The notes: generated from the letters alone by a model not told the origin. A stretch of DNA of 64,000 nucleotides from Bactericera cockerelli (GCA_024516035.1 CM044964.1:17241084-17305083); one strand, 5' to 3'. Counted from the stretch's first letter, positions 11,516 to 22,506 are shown. Program-made: numbers and translations.

Positions 11516-11783
11516 GCCAGCGTCGATGGCATGTTGAATACACCGGTTCCCTTCAGAACACCGAAGTTAAGCGACATCCAGCGAGGTTAAGACTTGGATG
11601 GGTGACCATTCAAATTCTAATTCTCGTGACGCTGGCTTTTCCCGGCCCCACTCAGGCTGGGTGAGGTCAATGTGAGTAGCAGGTTTGTGAGTTTCCTGCG
11701 AATGGAGGGTAAAACCCCCGTCGTGATATGACCATGGCAGTTGAAAGCGACGTTAAACCCCACTTAAAAAAAAATAAAAAAAA
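11516..11783 (+). mobile_element. Full-length 5S-rRNA-derived SINE (young copy)
   Basis: The head 11516-11636 resembles 5S rRNA end to end: 'catgttgaatacaccggtt', 'accgaagttaagcgac' (box A), 'cttggatgggtgacc' (box C) and a closing 'gtgacgctggc' that pairs with the initial 'gccagcgtc'. The body (about 11640-11705) and tail ('gaaagcgacgttaaacccc') follow, then an A-rich end. The direct repeat 'aaatgaaaat' at 11506-11515 and 11781-11790 is a target-site duplication. It appears identical to the 15043 copy over the whole unit. The internal 5S promoter would be read by TFIIIA/TFIIIC and RNA polymerase III; this is inferred from the family. Confidence 0.95.
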
Positions 11784-11919
11784 TGAAAATATTGCAAATT
11801 TATTTACACCAATAAAATGAACATAAATAAATTACCTTCTCAGGGAAACTTAAAATATTGAGGGGTACTGTAAAAGTGGTACAAGATCTTCTCTTGTATT
11901 ATATTAGTAAACTATTGAA
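11784..11919. other. Short AT-rich spacer
   Basis: Nothing recognised. Confidence 0.4.
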
Positions 11920-12149
11920 AGAGAGGGAGAGTAGGAGAGAAAAAAAAAGAAATAAAGTTATAGCGAGGGAGAGGTATGGAGGTAGAGAGATTGGTGAGAG
12001 ATAGAAGAGAGAAATATATAGGAAGACAGAGAGAGAGAGAGGGAGAGAGTTACCACAAAGCCGAAGGAGATGAATTCTTCACCACAAAAACTTTAAACAA
12101 AGCCAGAAATCGTTTCAAGCTAAAGCAAGAGCCAATGTAAAGGAAAAGA

Positions 12150-12187
<38 letters not shown>

Positions 12188-12640
12188 AGAAGAGAGAAGA
12201 GAGAAGAGAGAGAGAGAGATAGACAGATAGAGAGGAAGAGATACAGAGAGAAATATAAATAGATAGAGCTGATAGACATATGGTAAAGGAAAAGAGATGG
12301 GATGAGAGAAGGATAGCGAAAAAGTAAGAGAGAGAAGGAAAGATGGAAAAATAGAGACAGATAAAAGGCAGTTGACGAAAAGAAGGAGCTAGTAGTTTGA
12401 TAAAAGGAGTGAAAAAAGAGAAAAGGTAAAGATATAGGAGAAAATTATAATATGAAAATCCTAGAGAGAAATAGGAGAGAAATAATTGACTTTAACAAAG
12501 CAAATTAGAACTAATACATGAGAGAGAGAGAGAGACAGAAGGAGATAGATCAAGAAAAAGAAGGAGGGAGAGATAGAGAGATACATGGAGAGGGAGGGAG
12601 GGTAAGAGATAGAGAGATATATGGAGAGGGAGGGAGATAC
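11920..12640. repeat. GA-rich tract series
   Basis: Several purine blocks (11920-12055, 12150-12265, 12520-12637), including (GA)n, 'agagaagagagaagagag' and a duplicated 'gagatagagagataca/tatggagagggaggga' of about 37 bp. Interrupted by mixed AT sequence. Antisense frames here are artefacts. Confidence 0.9.
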
Positions 12641-12759
12641 GACCTCGTTGATTTTCGTCCGTGTGAAATTTGATTTGCGTGAATTTGATGCCGGAAACAC
12701 GATAAAGTGTAGGACAGGAATGTTGGGGTAAAAAAGGTAGGACAAACATAGTTAGTTAG

Positions 12760-13310
12760 GAGAGAGAGAGAATAAAAGAGGAAGAGCCTAGAAGGGGAAG
12801 AGAGGGAGAGAAAAAGAGGGGAGAGGCCTTCTAGGGAAGAGAGTGACGAAAGGGGGAGGAGAGATAATAAGTGGAGAGAAGAAAATAAGAGGGGAGAGAA
12901 TAAAAGAGGAGGAGTCTGTAAGGGGAATAGAGAGAAAGAGAAGGGAGTTGAGAGTTAAAAAGATGGGAAATCTCTATGAGGGGAAGAGAGTGACTAAAAA
13001 GTGATGGAAGGAGCCTGCGAGGAGGAGATAGAAAAATAGATGGGAAATGTCTATGAGGGGAAGAGAGAGAAAGAGAGGAGAGGAATCTTTGAGGAGTTGA
13101 GAGAGAAAGACATGGGAGAAGTCTATGAGGGGAAGAGAGAGAAAGAGAGGGGGGAGCCTATGAGGAGGAGAGAGAAAAATAGATGGGATAAGTCTATGAA
13201 TGGAAGAGAGAGAAAGAGAAGGGAGGAATCTTTGAGGAGGAGAGACAGAAATAAATGGGAAAAGTCTATGAGGAGTAGAGAGTGAGGAAAAGGGGAGAAA
13301 GGAGACGAAA
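12760..13310. repeat. Purine-rich minisatellite with ~72-bp period
   Basis: The phrase 'atggga.aa.tctatgagg' recurs at about 12962, 13039, 13111, 13182 and 13254. The spacing is 71-77 bp, close to 72. Between them, 'ggaagagagagaaagagagg' and 'gaatctttgaggag/gagcctatgaggag' alternate, hinting at a ~144-bp higher-order unit. The period is a multiple of three, so an 81-codon Arg/Glu-rich frame (13040-13285) stays open. I read that as a consequence of the period and not as a gene. Confidence 0.88.
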
Positions 13311-13489
13311 TGGCAAGTAGAAGGAGCGGTTTTGAAGGCAATGAAATTAATAGGAATAGGGTAATGAGGAAAAAAAAAAAAAAAGATTTCCTACGCCCGG
13401 GGCCCGTGCTCACTGAACACGAGTTTTTTTTTGCATTGGTAGGCATGGCCGTTCCATACAGCGAAAGAACATGAGTTTTAATGCCAAAT

Positions 13490-13585
13490 CATTAAACAGG
13501 ATTAATGTTAAGATAAGCCAGACACCCCTCAAGCCGATGTTTCAACCAATAACAATGCACTGTAGCCCGGTACTGTGGGATGGGC
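13490..13585. mobile_element. Fold-back repeat with ccaat loop, copy 1 (left arm intact)
   Basis: 'aacaggattaatgttaagat' continues into 'aagccagac', 'cccctcaagccg', a loop 'tttcaaccaataacaatgca' and 'ctgtagcccgg'. The copy at 19427-19530 keeps the complementary right arm ('gtctggcttatctt...attcctg'). Together they imply a palindromic element with arms of 30 bp or more. Confidence 0.6.
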
Positions 13586-13602
13586 AAATATAAAATTATA
13601 AA

Positions 13603-13981
13603 TGAATGGGTGAGTAGAAGAACCAGGAATGTCAAAAATCGACTTTTCAGGAGAGCAAAAATAAGATTTGTCTTATTTTTGCTTTCCTGATGCTAATGAG
13701 TATAATAAAATTAAATTTTACATTTCTTTTTATTCGACAAGATTCTCACAACTAGGTACTAATACCGCTAGCAAAAGTGGTCAGTGATTTTGTTACATTC
13801 CTTATTTTACATCAGATTTTTTTTCCGCTTCCCCCACTTTAAAATCGAAAAAAATTATACTTATAAAGGGTATTTCTCCTTCATATTCACAGAGATGATA
13901 GAAAAGAGTACATTCTTTCTTATTCTACGAAGAAAAAAAAGTCGATTTTTGACATTCCTGGTTCTTCTACTCACCCATTCA
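13603..13981. mobile_element. Inverted-repeat element with perfect 45-bp arms
   Basis: 13603-13647 and 13937-13981 are exact reverse complements by eye, enclosing about 290 bp. Just inside the left arm a second hairpin, 'caggagagcaaaaataaga' / 'tcttatttttgctttcctg', lies at about 13648-13690. No transposase. A MITE or fold-back element, or a recent inverted duplication. Confidence 0.85.
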
Positions 13982-14111
13982 AATATTCAAAGGAAAAAGT
14001 TGTCCTGAGAAGTTGTAGGCTTCTACAGTAACAAAAAGAAAAGTTTATCATGAATAAATTTATTTTTAATTTCTTTTGGAGATGGGGAATAAAAACAAAT
14101 CATAAACGGAC

Positions 14112-14206
14112 GAACTTGCCATGCCCTGGCTGGGCTTCGAACCCGCGACCTCTGGAATCTCTGGATTCACAGAGTGCCGCCTTTACCTCAGAGCTACAGG
14201 GACTGG
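14112..14206 (-). mobile_element. tRNA-like SINE head, family T1
   Basis: Minus strand reads 'gtagctctgaggtaaaggcg' (A-box-like) and 'gaggtcgcgggttcgaagcc' (B-box-like) with 'ggcatggcaag' after it. Relatives lie at 36611 (+), 44553 (-) and 60937 (-). Confidence 0.78.
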
Positions 14207-14321
14207 TAAAACACTGGAAATATTAAAAATGGGTAATTTTTTTTTAATTGTATACAAAATTCTCTTTACCTACATATTCCTATTAGGTATAAATAATCCT
14301 ATTTTATTATAATTTTATCCT

Positions 14322-14325
<4 letters not shown>

Positions 14326-14357
<32 letters not shown>
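14326..14357. repeat. Poly-A run of 32
   Basis: Uninterrupted A run. No SINE body directly before it that I recognise, so the source element is unclear. Confidence 0.95.
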
Positions 14358-14358
<1 letters not shown>

Positions 14359-15042
14359 AGAATAAAGATATCTTTGGTAGCGGTTCAAAAGTGGGCCAAG
14401 ACTAAAAGAGATTACCTAAGAGTGGCACTGATTAAAATCTGGTGGTGAAAAAAAGTTCTATTTTTAGAATTTAATTTAATTTTCAAAGAAGAAAACTTTC
14501 AAATTATTAATTTTAATTTAAATCTCTTTTTTTATTTAATTCTGGTCGGCTTATAACTTCCACTTCATAAAATTAAAATTATGCTGCGACTCGGATTATG
14601 AATGTCATTTAATTTTCTTCGTTGTGACTGTATTAATTTTTTTCTTTCTCTCAGATGGTCCTTCAGCCGCCTGTCGTAAAAAAGAATAGTGTTGACTATC
14701 TACTGTCGGAACTTTACCAAGTAGTATAGCTAATTTATCTTTAAGAAATTCGAGGAAATAATAAATAAGAACTGGGGAAGGGGGGGGGGGGGGGGGGGGT
14801 TAGAGAGTGAGCCGACAGAATCGGTGCCCTTCAAAGGGTGACACACCATACCCTGCCGGAAAGTCCCGCATATCATTCAGCACTAGAGCTTTGATAAAGG
14901 AATCTTATAAGATTTTCCTCCTCAAAAAGAAGTATAGTTTCTCTATCAATGGTTTCTTTCAAACTTTTTCCAAAGTTCAATAGTTTGCGGGAGAGTCAAT
15001 TTGATAATTACAATTTTCAAATGCAAAATAAAACTACATTAA
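14358..15042. other. Gene-free sequence with a G homopolymer
   Basis: A run of 20 G occupies 14780-14799, preceded by 'ggggaag'. No gene. The end of the segment contains the left target-site duplication of the following SINE. Confidence 0.6.
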
Positions 15043-15315
15043 GCCAGCGTCGATGGCATGTTGAATACACCGGTTCCCTTCAGAACACCGAAGTTAAGCG
15101 ACATCCAGCGAGGTTAAGACTTGGATGGGTGACCATTCAAATTCTAATTCTCGTGACGCTGGCTTTTCCCGGCCCCACTCAGGCTGGGTGAGGTCAATGT
15201 GAGTAGCAGGTTTGTGAGTTTCCTGCGAATGGAGGGTAAAACCCCCGTCGTGATATGACCATGGCAGTTGAAAGCGACGTTAAACCCCACTTAAAAAAAA
15301 AAAAAAAAAAAAAAA
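15043..15315 (+). mobile_element. Full-length 5S-rRNA-derived SINE (young copy)
   Basis: Appears base-for-base identical to the 11516 copy from 'gccagcgtcgatggcatg' to 'ttaaaccccactt', ending in about 24 A. The direct repeat 'aaactacatta' at 15031-15041 and 15313-15323 is its target-site duplication. An 80-codon plus frame and a 61-codon minus frame over it are accidental. Confidence 0.95.
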
Positions 15316-15764
15316 CTACATTACAATTTGCGAATTGATCAGACAAAACTTTATAATATAGGCAAGCACTTTCAAACATAGTTATTAGATTAAAATAAAT
15401 ATTTTGACCAAGGAATGTTCATTCGTAGTTATTGACTCAATTATTTTTCCGAAAGGAATTTATTGAAATATACCCACGCCCGACCGTCCTACACAATGCA
15501 CAATCAATCAAATCAGTTTGGGTATTACTAGGTTAAAAGCTTTTCCATCTTTCTCAGTAAAGTAATTCAATTTGGAGTTTTCAATTAACGTTGGCAGTAA
15601 TTTCAAATTATAAAATATAAACGCACAAAGGTGATTTCTTGGAAACCGAAAGCTTCTGAAACAGACAGTTTCTAATCATGTTTACATTTGTAGGATATGA
15701 AGTTTGTAGACAATTAATTTTGTGGAGTATTCAGTTTATTAGATAAAATAATAATACACCAGTT
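15316..15764. other. Gene-free AT-rich sequence
   Basis: No supported feature. Confidence 0.5.
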
Positions 15765-16025
15765 TTTTTTCAGATCAATGAAGCTAAGCAACAACCAGCG
15801 AGGTCAGAATTTGATGGGTGACCAGTAAAATTTGAACCCTCGTAATTTTGGACTGAAAAAAGTACTGAGTCATTTCCCAAAAAGTATACAAGTACCTATA
15901 GGGGAACAACAGGAAAAAGATAATATAATCTTAATAAAATAAATCTTATTATTATTATTACCACGGCTGAGTGAGGTTAATGTGGGCATCCAGTTCGTAT
16001 GTTTCCTACAAGTAGACAAATTGAG
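15765..16025 (+). mobile_element. Old 5S-SINE split by a ~105-bp insertion
   Basis: 15765-15856 carries the 5S-like part ('atgaagctaagcaacaacc', 'gatgggtgacc', 'ccctcgta'). 15961-16025 resumes with the body ('ggctgagtgaggttaatgtg', 'tttcctacaa'). The DNA between ends in (att)n and is foreign to the family. Confidence 0.7.
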
Positions 16026-16375
16026 AAATAACTGCGAACTATATAAAGATGGAAAGTAATTTATGGAACGATAAACTTTAACAAGAAAGTGAGAGAAGAA
16101 AAAAAAGTAAAAAAAGTACCATGTCTTTTTGGCGAAAACAACAAATTTAATGTGACAGAGAGACTCTGAAATACAATTTTTTGGAGCCGGTTGTGGAGCT
16201 AACAATCATAAAATATTTTGGGATGGGCGTGGCTAGAGAGTAGGGCGGTGCGGTGGGCTATAAATCTGACGGAGTTGTTGTGGAGAACATGCAGAGAATG
16301 AAGAACTTCTGAGCTGGATAGTGAAAAATGGACCAAAGCAAAGGCATTTTAAGAGCTAAATTTCTTTATTTTTTA
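16026..16375. other. Gene-free sequence
   Basis: No supported feature. Purine-rich near 16080-16120. Confidence 0.45.
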
Positions 16376-16476
16376 ATTTGGGTTTGACGTCACTTTCAAC
16401 TACATGGTCCTCCATTCGGAGGAAACTCACAAACCTGCTACCCATACGAACCTCACCCACCCATAAGGACCATTTC
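16376..16476 (-). mobile_element. 5S-SINE tail/body fragment
   Basis: Plus strand 'ttgacgtcactttcaactac', 'atggtcctccattcg', 'aggaaactcacaaacctgct' and 'acctcaccca' is the reverse complement of the family tail and body. The '...cgacggg...' segment is deleted. Confidence 0.8.
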
Positions 16477-17479
16477 TGACGTACCTAATTTAAATCCAGG
16501 CTATGATTAAATGTAATAGAAAATCTTTCAAGATCTCAGCTTCTATTCGAAAGCAATAAACCAGTTTGAAAAAAGAACGAAGGACTGAAATTATCTGAGA
16601 GTGTATTGTTGAATATGCTGCTAAGGATTTATCATCTGTTTTCTAGCAAAAGAAAACATAGCTGAAGACATAAAACTAGAAGAAGAAGAAAACAGTGACG
16701 TTTGTATTCCAATCTCGTGTTTAGATCAAATATTCAAGTCAAAATAGACAATATGAAGAAAAAGAAGACGAGTTAGAAGAGAAAAAGACTTAAACATTGG
16801 AAAAAGAAATGGAGGAAATGAAAGAAAAAGGGTAAAGAGGGGACATAAATTCCCAAAAATTCTCGACAGTGGAAATTTGGGCCCGATTTGTCTTTTATTT
16901 GAGACGGGTTTCTTCTCTAGAGAGCGTCAGCAAGAAGTAAAATAATTGCGAGGGTGAGAAAGATAGAGTTAGAAGGAAACAGAAGGAGAGTTGTGGAGAA
17001 TGGAGAGGGAGAAAGTATGAGAAGGGAAAGAAATGAGGAAGAATAAGAATGAGAAACATCACAACAATAAAGTAAATAAAGAAAGGGTATAAGAAATACA
17101 GATCACGTTCCTATGATAAAGTAACAGAAAGAGATGGAAAATATAACAATAAAGATGGAAGAAGTTGTAAGAGAATGATGGACAAAGAGTGGAAGAAGGA
17201 AAGAAAGATGGTGAAATTTTCTATGTATTAGTATTTGAGTTGGAGTAACACAATCTCTCCATTTATACTTCCTACTCCATGTCTGTTTCTTTTGTCTTCA
17301 TGAAATATTCCTTCACTTTCATCATCTTTTTCTTCCATGTATTTGTTATCGATCTTTTTGGTTCTGTTATATATTTGTTTTCTTAATCTCTATATTTGTT
17401 TCTCTTTCCTTCCTTTCGTGTTGATTAAATACTCTTATTTTATTTAATTTATGTTAGTTGAATTTGATGATGATAGTTG
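16477..17479. other. Gene-free, partly purine-rich sequence
   Basis: No gene. Irregular GA-rich sequence with 'agaagaagaa' runs at 16660-17215, then T-rich sequence to 17480. Confidence 0.5.
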
Positions 17480-17720
17480 AGTTGAAGTAAGAAAGGATAA
17501 TGATAACCAACTAAGGAAAGTAATGGAAGAAACCCCAGATGGAGTTAGACAAAGAGGAAGACCAAGACTTCGATGGTTTGATCAAGTGCAAAAAGATATC
17601 AGAAGTTTGAGAACCACCACAGTAGAAGCATAAGATAGAGCAGTATGGAAGCAATAATATGTTGACGAGGCCAAAAACCAACTAGGTTTTGAATGACCAT
17701 GGAGGTAAGGTAAGGTAAAT
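17480..17720 (+). pseudogene. LINE 3' end (RTE-like C-terminal relic) with (GTAAG)n tail
   Basis: Plus-strand translation gives fragments such as RQRGRPRLRWFDQVQKDIRS, a motif common near the C-terminus or 3' end of insect non-LTR elements. Stop codons follow ('gcataag', 'caataat'), so it is dead. The end 'ggaggtaaggtaaggtaa' (17699-17716) is the same short tail as at 39676. Confidence 0.55.
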
Positions 17721-18644
17721 TGTCAGATGCCTTAATACTTAATAGGCTTTGTTTATAATACTATTTTTCATTCAGGGAACATTTTTATCTCACTTTTTTT
17801 TATTCTCTTCTAGCACAATATAGTAATCATCTTCACCTCTTTCGACTTCTATTTATTTTACAAGACCTATCCATAATTGAATTATATTCTTCCGTTCTCA
17901 TTTCCCCTTACGATTATTATTACTATTTCATTCCTTTCTAAATAATTGATAATGTTCTTTTCTTTCAACATTATCTTTATCTCATTTGTGTCTTCTTAAT
18001 TTTTGTCTTTTTTTTCATGTTATCATTATTGTCATTTACTTTGCCAAAAACAATTTCTTTTTAATCATTATATCTCTTCTTTCTATTTCTTACATTGATG
18101 TACCTATCTATTTCTTCTTTTTACCATAATCATGTCGTCTGCAAATTTTTTCCACATTATCCTTCATCTTTTCATCCAATCCTCCTTTCTCTTTTCATTA
18201 CCTAAATAATATAGGTAGGTATCCTTTATATATTCACCTCTAACAATTCAATGTGTTTGCTCCTTCGTTTCTTTATTGTATCTATGCCTGTTCTTAACAA
18301 TTTTTAAATTGACCATCATAGAGTTGTGCGTGATGATCCTACTGAAAGTGAGTAAGACTTTTCATTTATTGTTTAGTTGTTTTGTATCCGGGTCAGTGAA
18401 TTTTAGTTGGATTCTGTTTCCATTGCATTTCAGGAGTATTATTTATATCATTGTCATCATCATTTCTCCTTGTTCAGTTTTATAGAATTGCATCAAATTT
18501 TAAAAGATATATAATTTAATATTTAGTTTTAAACGAGCTTAGAGTTTGTAGTTTCAATTGGAGGTTACTATTAAAATGTCAACACTTAAATAAATTTAAA
18601 AAATACATGTTTTGCCAGAAGTATTCTGATTTTTTTTTTTTGGG
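17721..18644. other. Gene-free T-rich sequence
   Basis: No supported gene. A 69-codon frame at 18276-18485 has no recognisable domain. Confidence 0.5.
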
Positions 18645-18758
18645 GTTCACCGTTCGCTTTCAACTGCATGGTCAATGTCATAGTCTTCAACTCGCTGGAC
18701 GTTGCAAACTTCGGTGATCTATGAGAACCGGTGCATTCAACACGCCATCGACGCTGGC
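18645..18758 (-). mobile_element. 5S-SINE, short-head subfamily, body deleted
   Basis: Minus strand: 'gccagcgtcgatggcgtg', 'aatgcaccggttctcatag' and 'atcaccgaagtt' are the 5S-like head. It jumps straight to 'gaccatgcagttgaaagcg' and an A-rich end. The central body is missing, so it is an internally deleted copy of the 7431 subfamily. Confidence 0.82.
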
Positions 18759-19426
18759 TTATTTTGATTTGGTTTGACAGAAATTACTTCAACGGAAGTG
18801 TTTGCACCGTTCCCCAAGTTTGCAAGAGAAATTGAGTGTGAGAAAAAGAGGGGCTAAGGAGAGAGGTAGTAGAGAAGAGAGAGAGAGGAAGTTTGGAGGA
18901 GAAACGAGAGTGTGTTAGGCAACAGCTGTTTCGAATTTTCCCGCCGACTGAGCAGAACCCACATGATGAAAAGTTTTAAACAAACTCCCTCCGCTCCCTC
19001 CGCCCCCATCAGCCTTACTACCCCCATTCCCTTCCCCACCCCCATTCTCACTTTCTCTAAAATTCCCACCCTTCCTTCACAACCAATTTTTTGTTTTCTT
19101 TACCACCCTGTCAAAATTTTAAGAGAAATATACATAGTTTTAATCTGTCCCCTTAAAGGAATTCCTAAGACTTTGTGGCCCCCTTAATTTTGGGAAGCTT
19201 TAAATCATTTCTCTGAAGTACTATTGGAAATTTTCTGGCATAAGAGTTTGGGTTTTTTCTTCAAAAAATATTCAGAATAATTTGGAGAAGGTATAATATG
19301 GAGTTGACGATATTCTCCTTTCCAACTTTCTAAACTTTTAACATTAAAACTTGATGTCCTTCGAGTAAGTATTGAGTTATGAAGTATGTAGTAAGTATGT
19401 TAGTTTGAAGAATGAATCATAAACAG
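18759..19426. other. Gene-free sequence
   Basis: No gene. A purine patch lies at 18838-18910 and a Pro/Thr-rich 91-codon frame at 18912-19187, which is unlikely to be coding. Confidence 0.5.
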
Positions 19427-19530
19427 GATTCAAAATAACACTCTGCCTCAAGTCGGGTTTTCAACCAATCACTATAGACCGACTTAAGGGACAGTCTGGC
19501 TTATCTTAAATTTATTCCTGCTATATTCGG
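19427..19530. mobile_element. Fold-back repeat with ccaat loop, copy 2 (right arm intact)
   Basis: 'cctcaagtcgg' pairs with 'ccgacttaagg' around the loop 'ttttcaaccaatcactatag'. Outside it, 'cagtctggcttatcttaa' and 'attcctg' mirror the left arm of the 13490 copy, and 'aacaggatt' lies at its left. Confidence 0.65.
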
Positions 19531-19614
19531 CCCTAAATCAATTCGATTAAAGGCAACTACTTTGAAGTCGTTCTCTGATTGGATAACTCTCTTTCACACT
19601 GTCAAAGTCCAAGA

Positions 19615-19663
19615 TTCGTGATATGACCATTGATGATTTGAAAGCGACGTTAAAAAAAAAGTC
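19615..19663 (+). mobile_element. 5S-SINE 3' tail fragment
   Basis: 'gtgatatgaccattgatgat' and 'ttgaaagcgacgttaaaaaa' match the last ~45 bp of the family. Confidence 0.7.
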
Positions 19664-19691
19664 CAAAAGTATGTCTGTATAATTTTATTTG

Positions 19692-19968
19692 TGGTGAAGC
19701 AAAAGGCCTCTTCACAATTTTTGTGGGTAGCGCACATTGCTAAGGGCCTCCTTCACATTTCGAATTATTCTATTACATTAATTACTTTTTACTCTGGTAA
19801 TGACCCCACTGGTAGTTACTCATGCAAGTAACTACTCATTTTTCCTCACGAGATATGAGTGGACCCCGAACATCCAATCAGAAAAATTCCTGCCCCGCTG
19901 GGGATTGAACCCAGGTCACCATGCGTGCAATGCCTAGCGCGCTAACTCACTCTGCCATGGTGACTACT
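19692..19968 (-). mobile_element. tRNA-like SINE, family T4
   Basis: Minus strand: 'gtagtcaccatggcagagtg', 'agttagcgcgctaggcat' (A-box side), 'gacctgggttcaatcccc' (B box), then the body 'ggatgttcggggtccactca' and 'atctcgtgaggaaaaatga'. The tail toward 19692 includes 'agcaatgtgcgctaccca'. The second good copy is at 27068-27319. Confidence 0.85.
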
Positions 19969-21249
19969 AAGTCCAAGATGTAAATTATAGCGATACGTCA
20001 ATGATTTATTTGATTTTAAATCAGTATCAGTATAATCAGAAAAGTGAGAAGTTGTACTAGATGTACATGTACATGAATATCTGAACAAACGAGTACCTGA
20101 ACAGCTGTTTCCAGCTTATTTGTTCTCCTCAGTAGGTAATAGTTCTATTTATTCATGCCATCAACTAACCTCTCGATTTTATTCAGTATAATCACTATAA
20201 TCAGAAAAGTTAAATTTAGTCTAGACTGTCGCAAAATAAGAGAAAACAGTTAATAGCATGCTAAACGTTCTTTTCGCATTCATTTCTGTACGAACATCCT
20301 TCAAGATGATTTGTCCTGAGCTGAGTCGATAATTCCCCTGCCCATCACTGTCAGCTCTGACGCTATCTCGACAGTGTTGCAGGAAAACTGCCTGCGGTAG
20401 TATTTCAGAGCATTTGATTTGTTCCCTTGACAACTCCTGGTGAAATTGATGGATCCACTTTAGATGCGAGTGTCTGATTATTCTGTCTATTATTATTTAT
20501 GTAGGTATTTGTTCTTCTTCTATTTCATCAATCTATTCCTTGCTCTGCGTTTCTTCATTTCATAATACAATTGAAAGCAGCATAAAAAGTGTGACGCGAA
20601 TGAATTCTAGAAATAATTTTTTGAAAGAATCCAGCAGTTAGTATTATAAGTAGGTAAGTTAGTTCAAAATTCAATTCTTCAATGTCTGCTAGTATTCAAA
20701 CTGTACCAAAATTCAAGTGAACAAATTCATAGAAGTGTTCAAAATCTAGTTCTTCAAAATTCTGAATGTACCCATCAACAAGTATCAAAATTCAAGTAGT
20801 TACAAAGAATGGAATTCTGCAGTATTCAAAATTCTGCAGTATTCAAAAAGGGGAAAAGAAGGGAAATAAATTTCCAAAAATCTCCAAATCTCGATGATAA
20901 CTATTCATGCAATTATTAGCTTTATAAATGTCAAAAAACCAAATTTTAAACTTTATATTTATTGATTTTCAAACTAATAAATTTGTCATGTGGGAGAGAG
21001 GAGGGAGTTAACAAAAAAGCAATACATGTTTGTATTTTGATAATATTCAAATTCATCGCTCCATTCACCAATAAATATTTGAAAGGCAAAGGTTGGGTCA
21101 GGGATATATCTACTGAGATGTATTAGGTTATTACAAGGATAACAGATTAAAAATTCCTGCTATATCAATAACGGTGGTGCTGAATTCAGGCCAGAAACGA
21201 AAAATAAAAAAATACCATAGCCATTAATAAATCTTTCATCTTTAACTTA
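19969..21249. other. Gene-free sequence with cryptic 'ttcaaaattc' repetition
   Basis: 20690-20850 is rich in 'ttcaaaattc'/'attcaa' words, including a direct 'aattctgcagtattcaa' duplication at about 20814-20848. No gene recognised. Confidence 0.5.
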
Positions 21250-21253
21250 TTAA

Positions 21254-22235
21254 CCTGTGAGTACACGCGCTAAAAATCCGAACGTCAATACACGCGCGAT
21301 GAAAAAAATTCTCACACCTGGTTTTGCATTGTATTTCGTTCTGCTGAAGAGTTATATATTTTTTAAGATACATTAAGTTGACTTATGTATTTAAAAGATA
21401 TTTAAGTAATTTTAGCAATTTTTTTTCCAAATGGTTGCAGTTCGAACCCCTGATTTGAATTTTTTTTTATTTTCCAAATTTTGTTCATCGTAAGCCATAG
21501 TGACATAAGTTTGTAGGGCAATTCACAGTATATCTTTAATCAAGAATAGTATGTAATTATATTTGTTTAGGTACTTCTAAAAGCTAAAAACAGAAACGAT
21601 AAAAAAATAAATGTACTTAGATTATACCAGGAGGTAAGTAGTAGGTACCCATTATAGTAGGTGGAGAAAGATTACAAAGAATACTAATTATTTCAGTATC
21701 TAGCAAAAAAAGTGTAGGAAGGTACCTAACTACCTAATATTATTACAAAGAAATTTAATTAATGTTAGTTAAAAGTTTATATTTTGTTAGTTAAAATCAT
21801 TATAATAATTATTATAACAATAGTGAACAATCACGAATTTGGTAGATAAACACACTAATTTTCTTTAAAAAAATATATTTCTTTATATAAAACAATTGTT
21901 ATTATTATATTAATTAATTATTAGAACTAATTATTATAAATAATTAATTAAATTAAACTAAATAGTTTAGTAACAGAAAAAAAAACTCGAACAAAAAAGT
22001 TACGTCAGTACACGCGCGATGAAAAAAAAATCTCACATTTCAGACGGATCTGAACTTTTCGCCACGTCACGGGCAACAGAAATTGAAATAGCTCAAGGGA
22101 CTGTGGATACATCTAGATAAACATATTATCAACAGCTACTCCAGGTCCCTACAGGTTAGGACCAATTTATCGATCAAGTTCTAGCGTTTTTGCCGAGCGT
22201 GTGAGAATTTTTCCCTATGTGCGTGTACTCACGGG
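21254..22235. mobile_element. TTAA-flanked piggyBac-like MITE
   Basis: Left terminus 'cctgtgagtacacgcgc' and right terminus (reverse complement 'cccgtgagtacacgcac') match at 15 of 17 positions. TTAA lies immediately outside both ends (21250-21253 and 22236-22239), the target duplicated by the piggyBac superfamily. A subterminal direct repeat, 'cacgcgcgatgaaaaaaa' with 'tctcaca' after it, occurs at about 21291 and 22013. The 982-bp interior is AT-rich with no transposase frame, so it is non-autonomous. Confidence 0.85.
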
Positions 22236-22506
22236 TTAATATTTTGATTTATGGGGACCCACGACACAAGGATCATACTGCCCTTAGTTTGGGATGACGA
22301 CAGCCATAAGAAACTAGCATAAGTTCAGTTAAAAATATTATGAATTATGTAAACTGTCATTGTTATAATAATTAATTAATTATATATTTGAGCGATTTTA
22401 GTTACCATGTATTAATAAATAAATAAATAAAAACAAAACTTACTATCTGAACACAGGAACTACCATTACTAAGAGCCGAAATATAAAAAGGATTATAAAA
22501 AGATAT

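Noticed and set aside
11516..15315. Functional 5S rRNA genes
   Set aside because: The 5S-like part carries family-specific changes, is followed by a SINE body and poly-A instead of a T-run terminator, and is flanked by target-site duplications.
17699..17716. Insect telomeric repeat
   Set aside because: The unit is GTAAG/TAAGG, not TTAGG, and there are only about three units at the end of a LINE relic.
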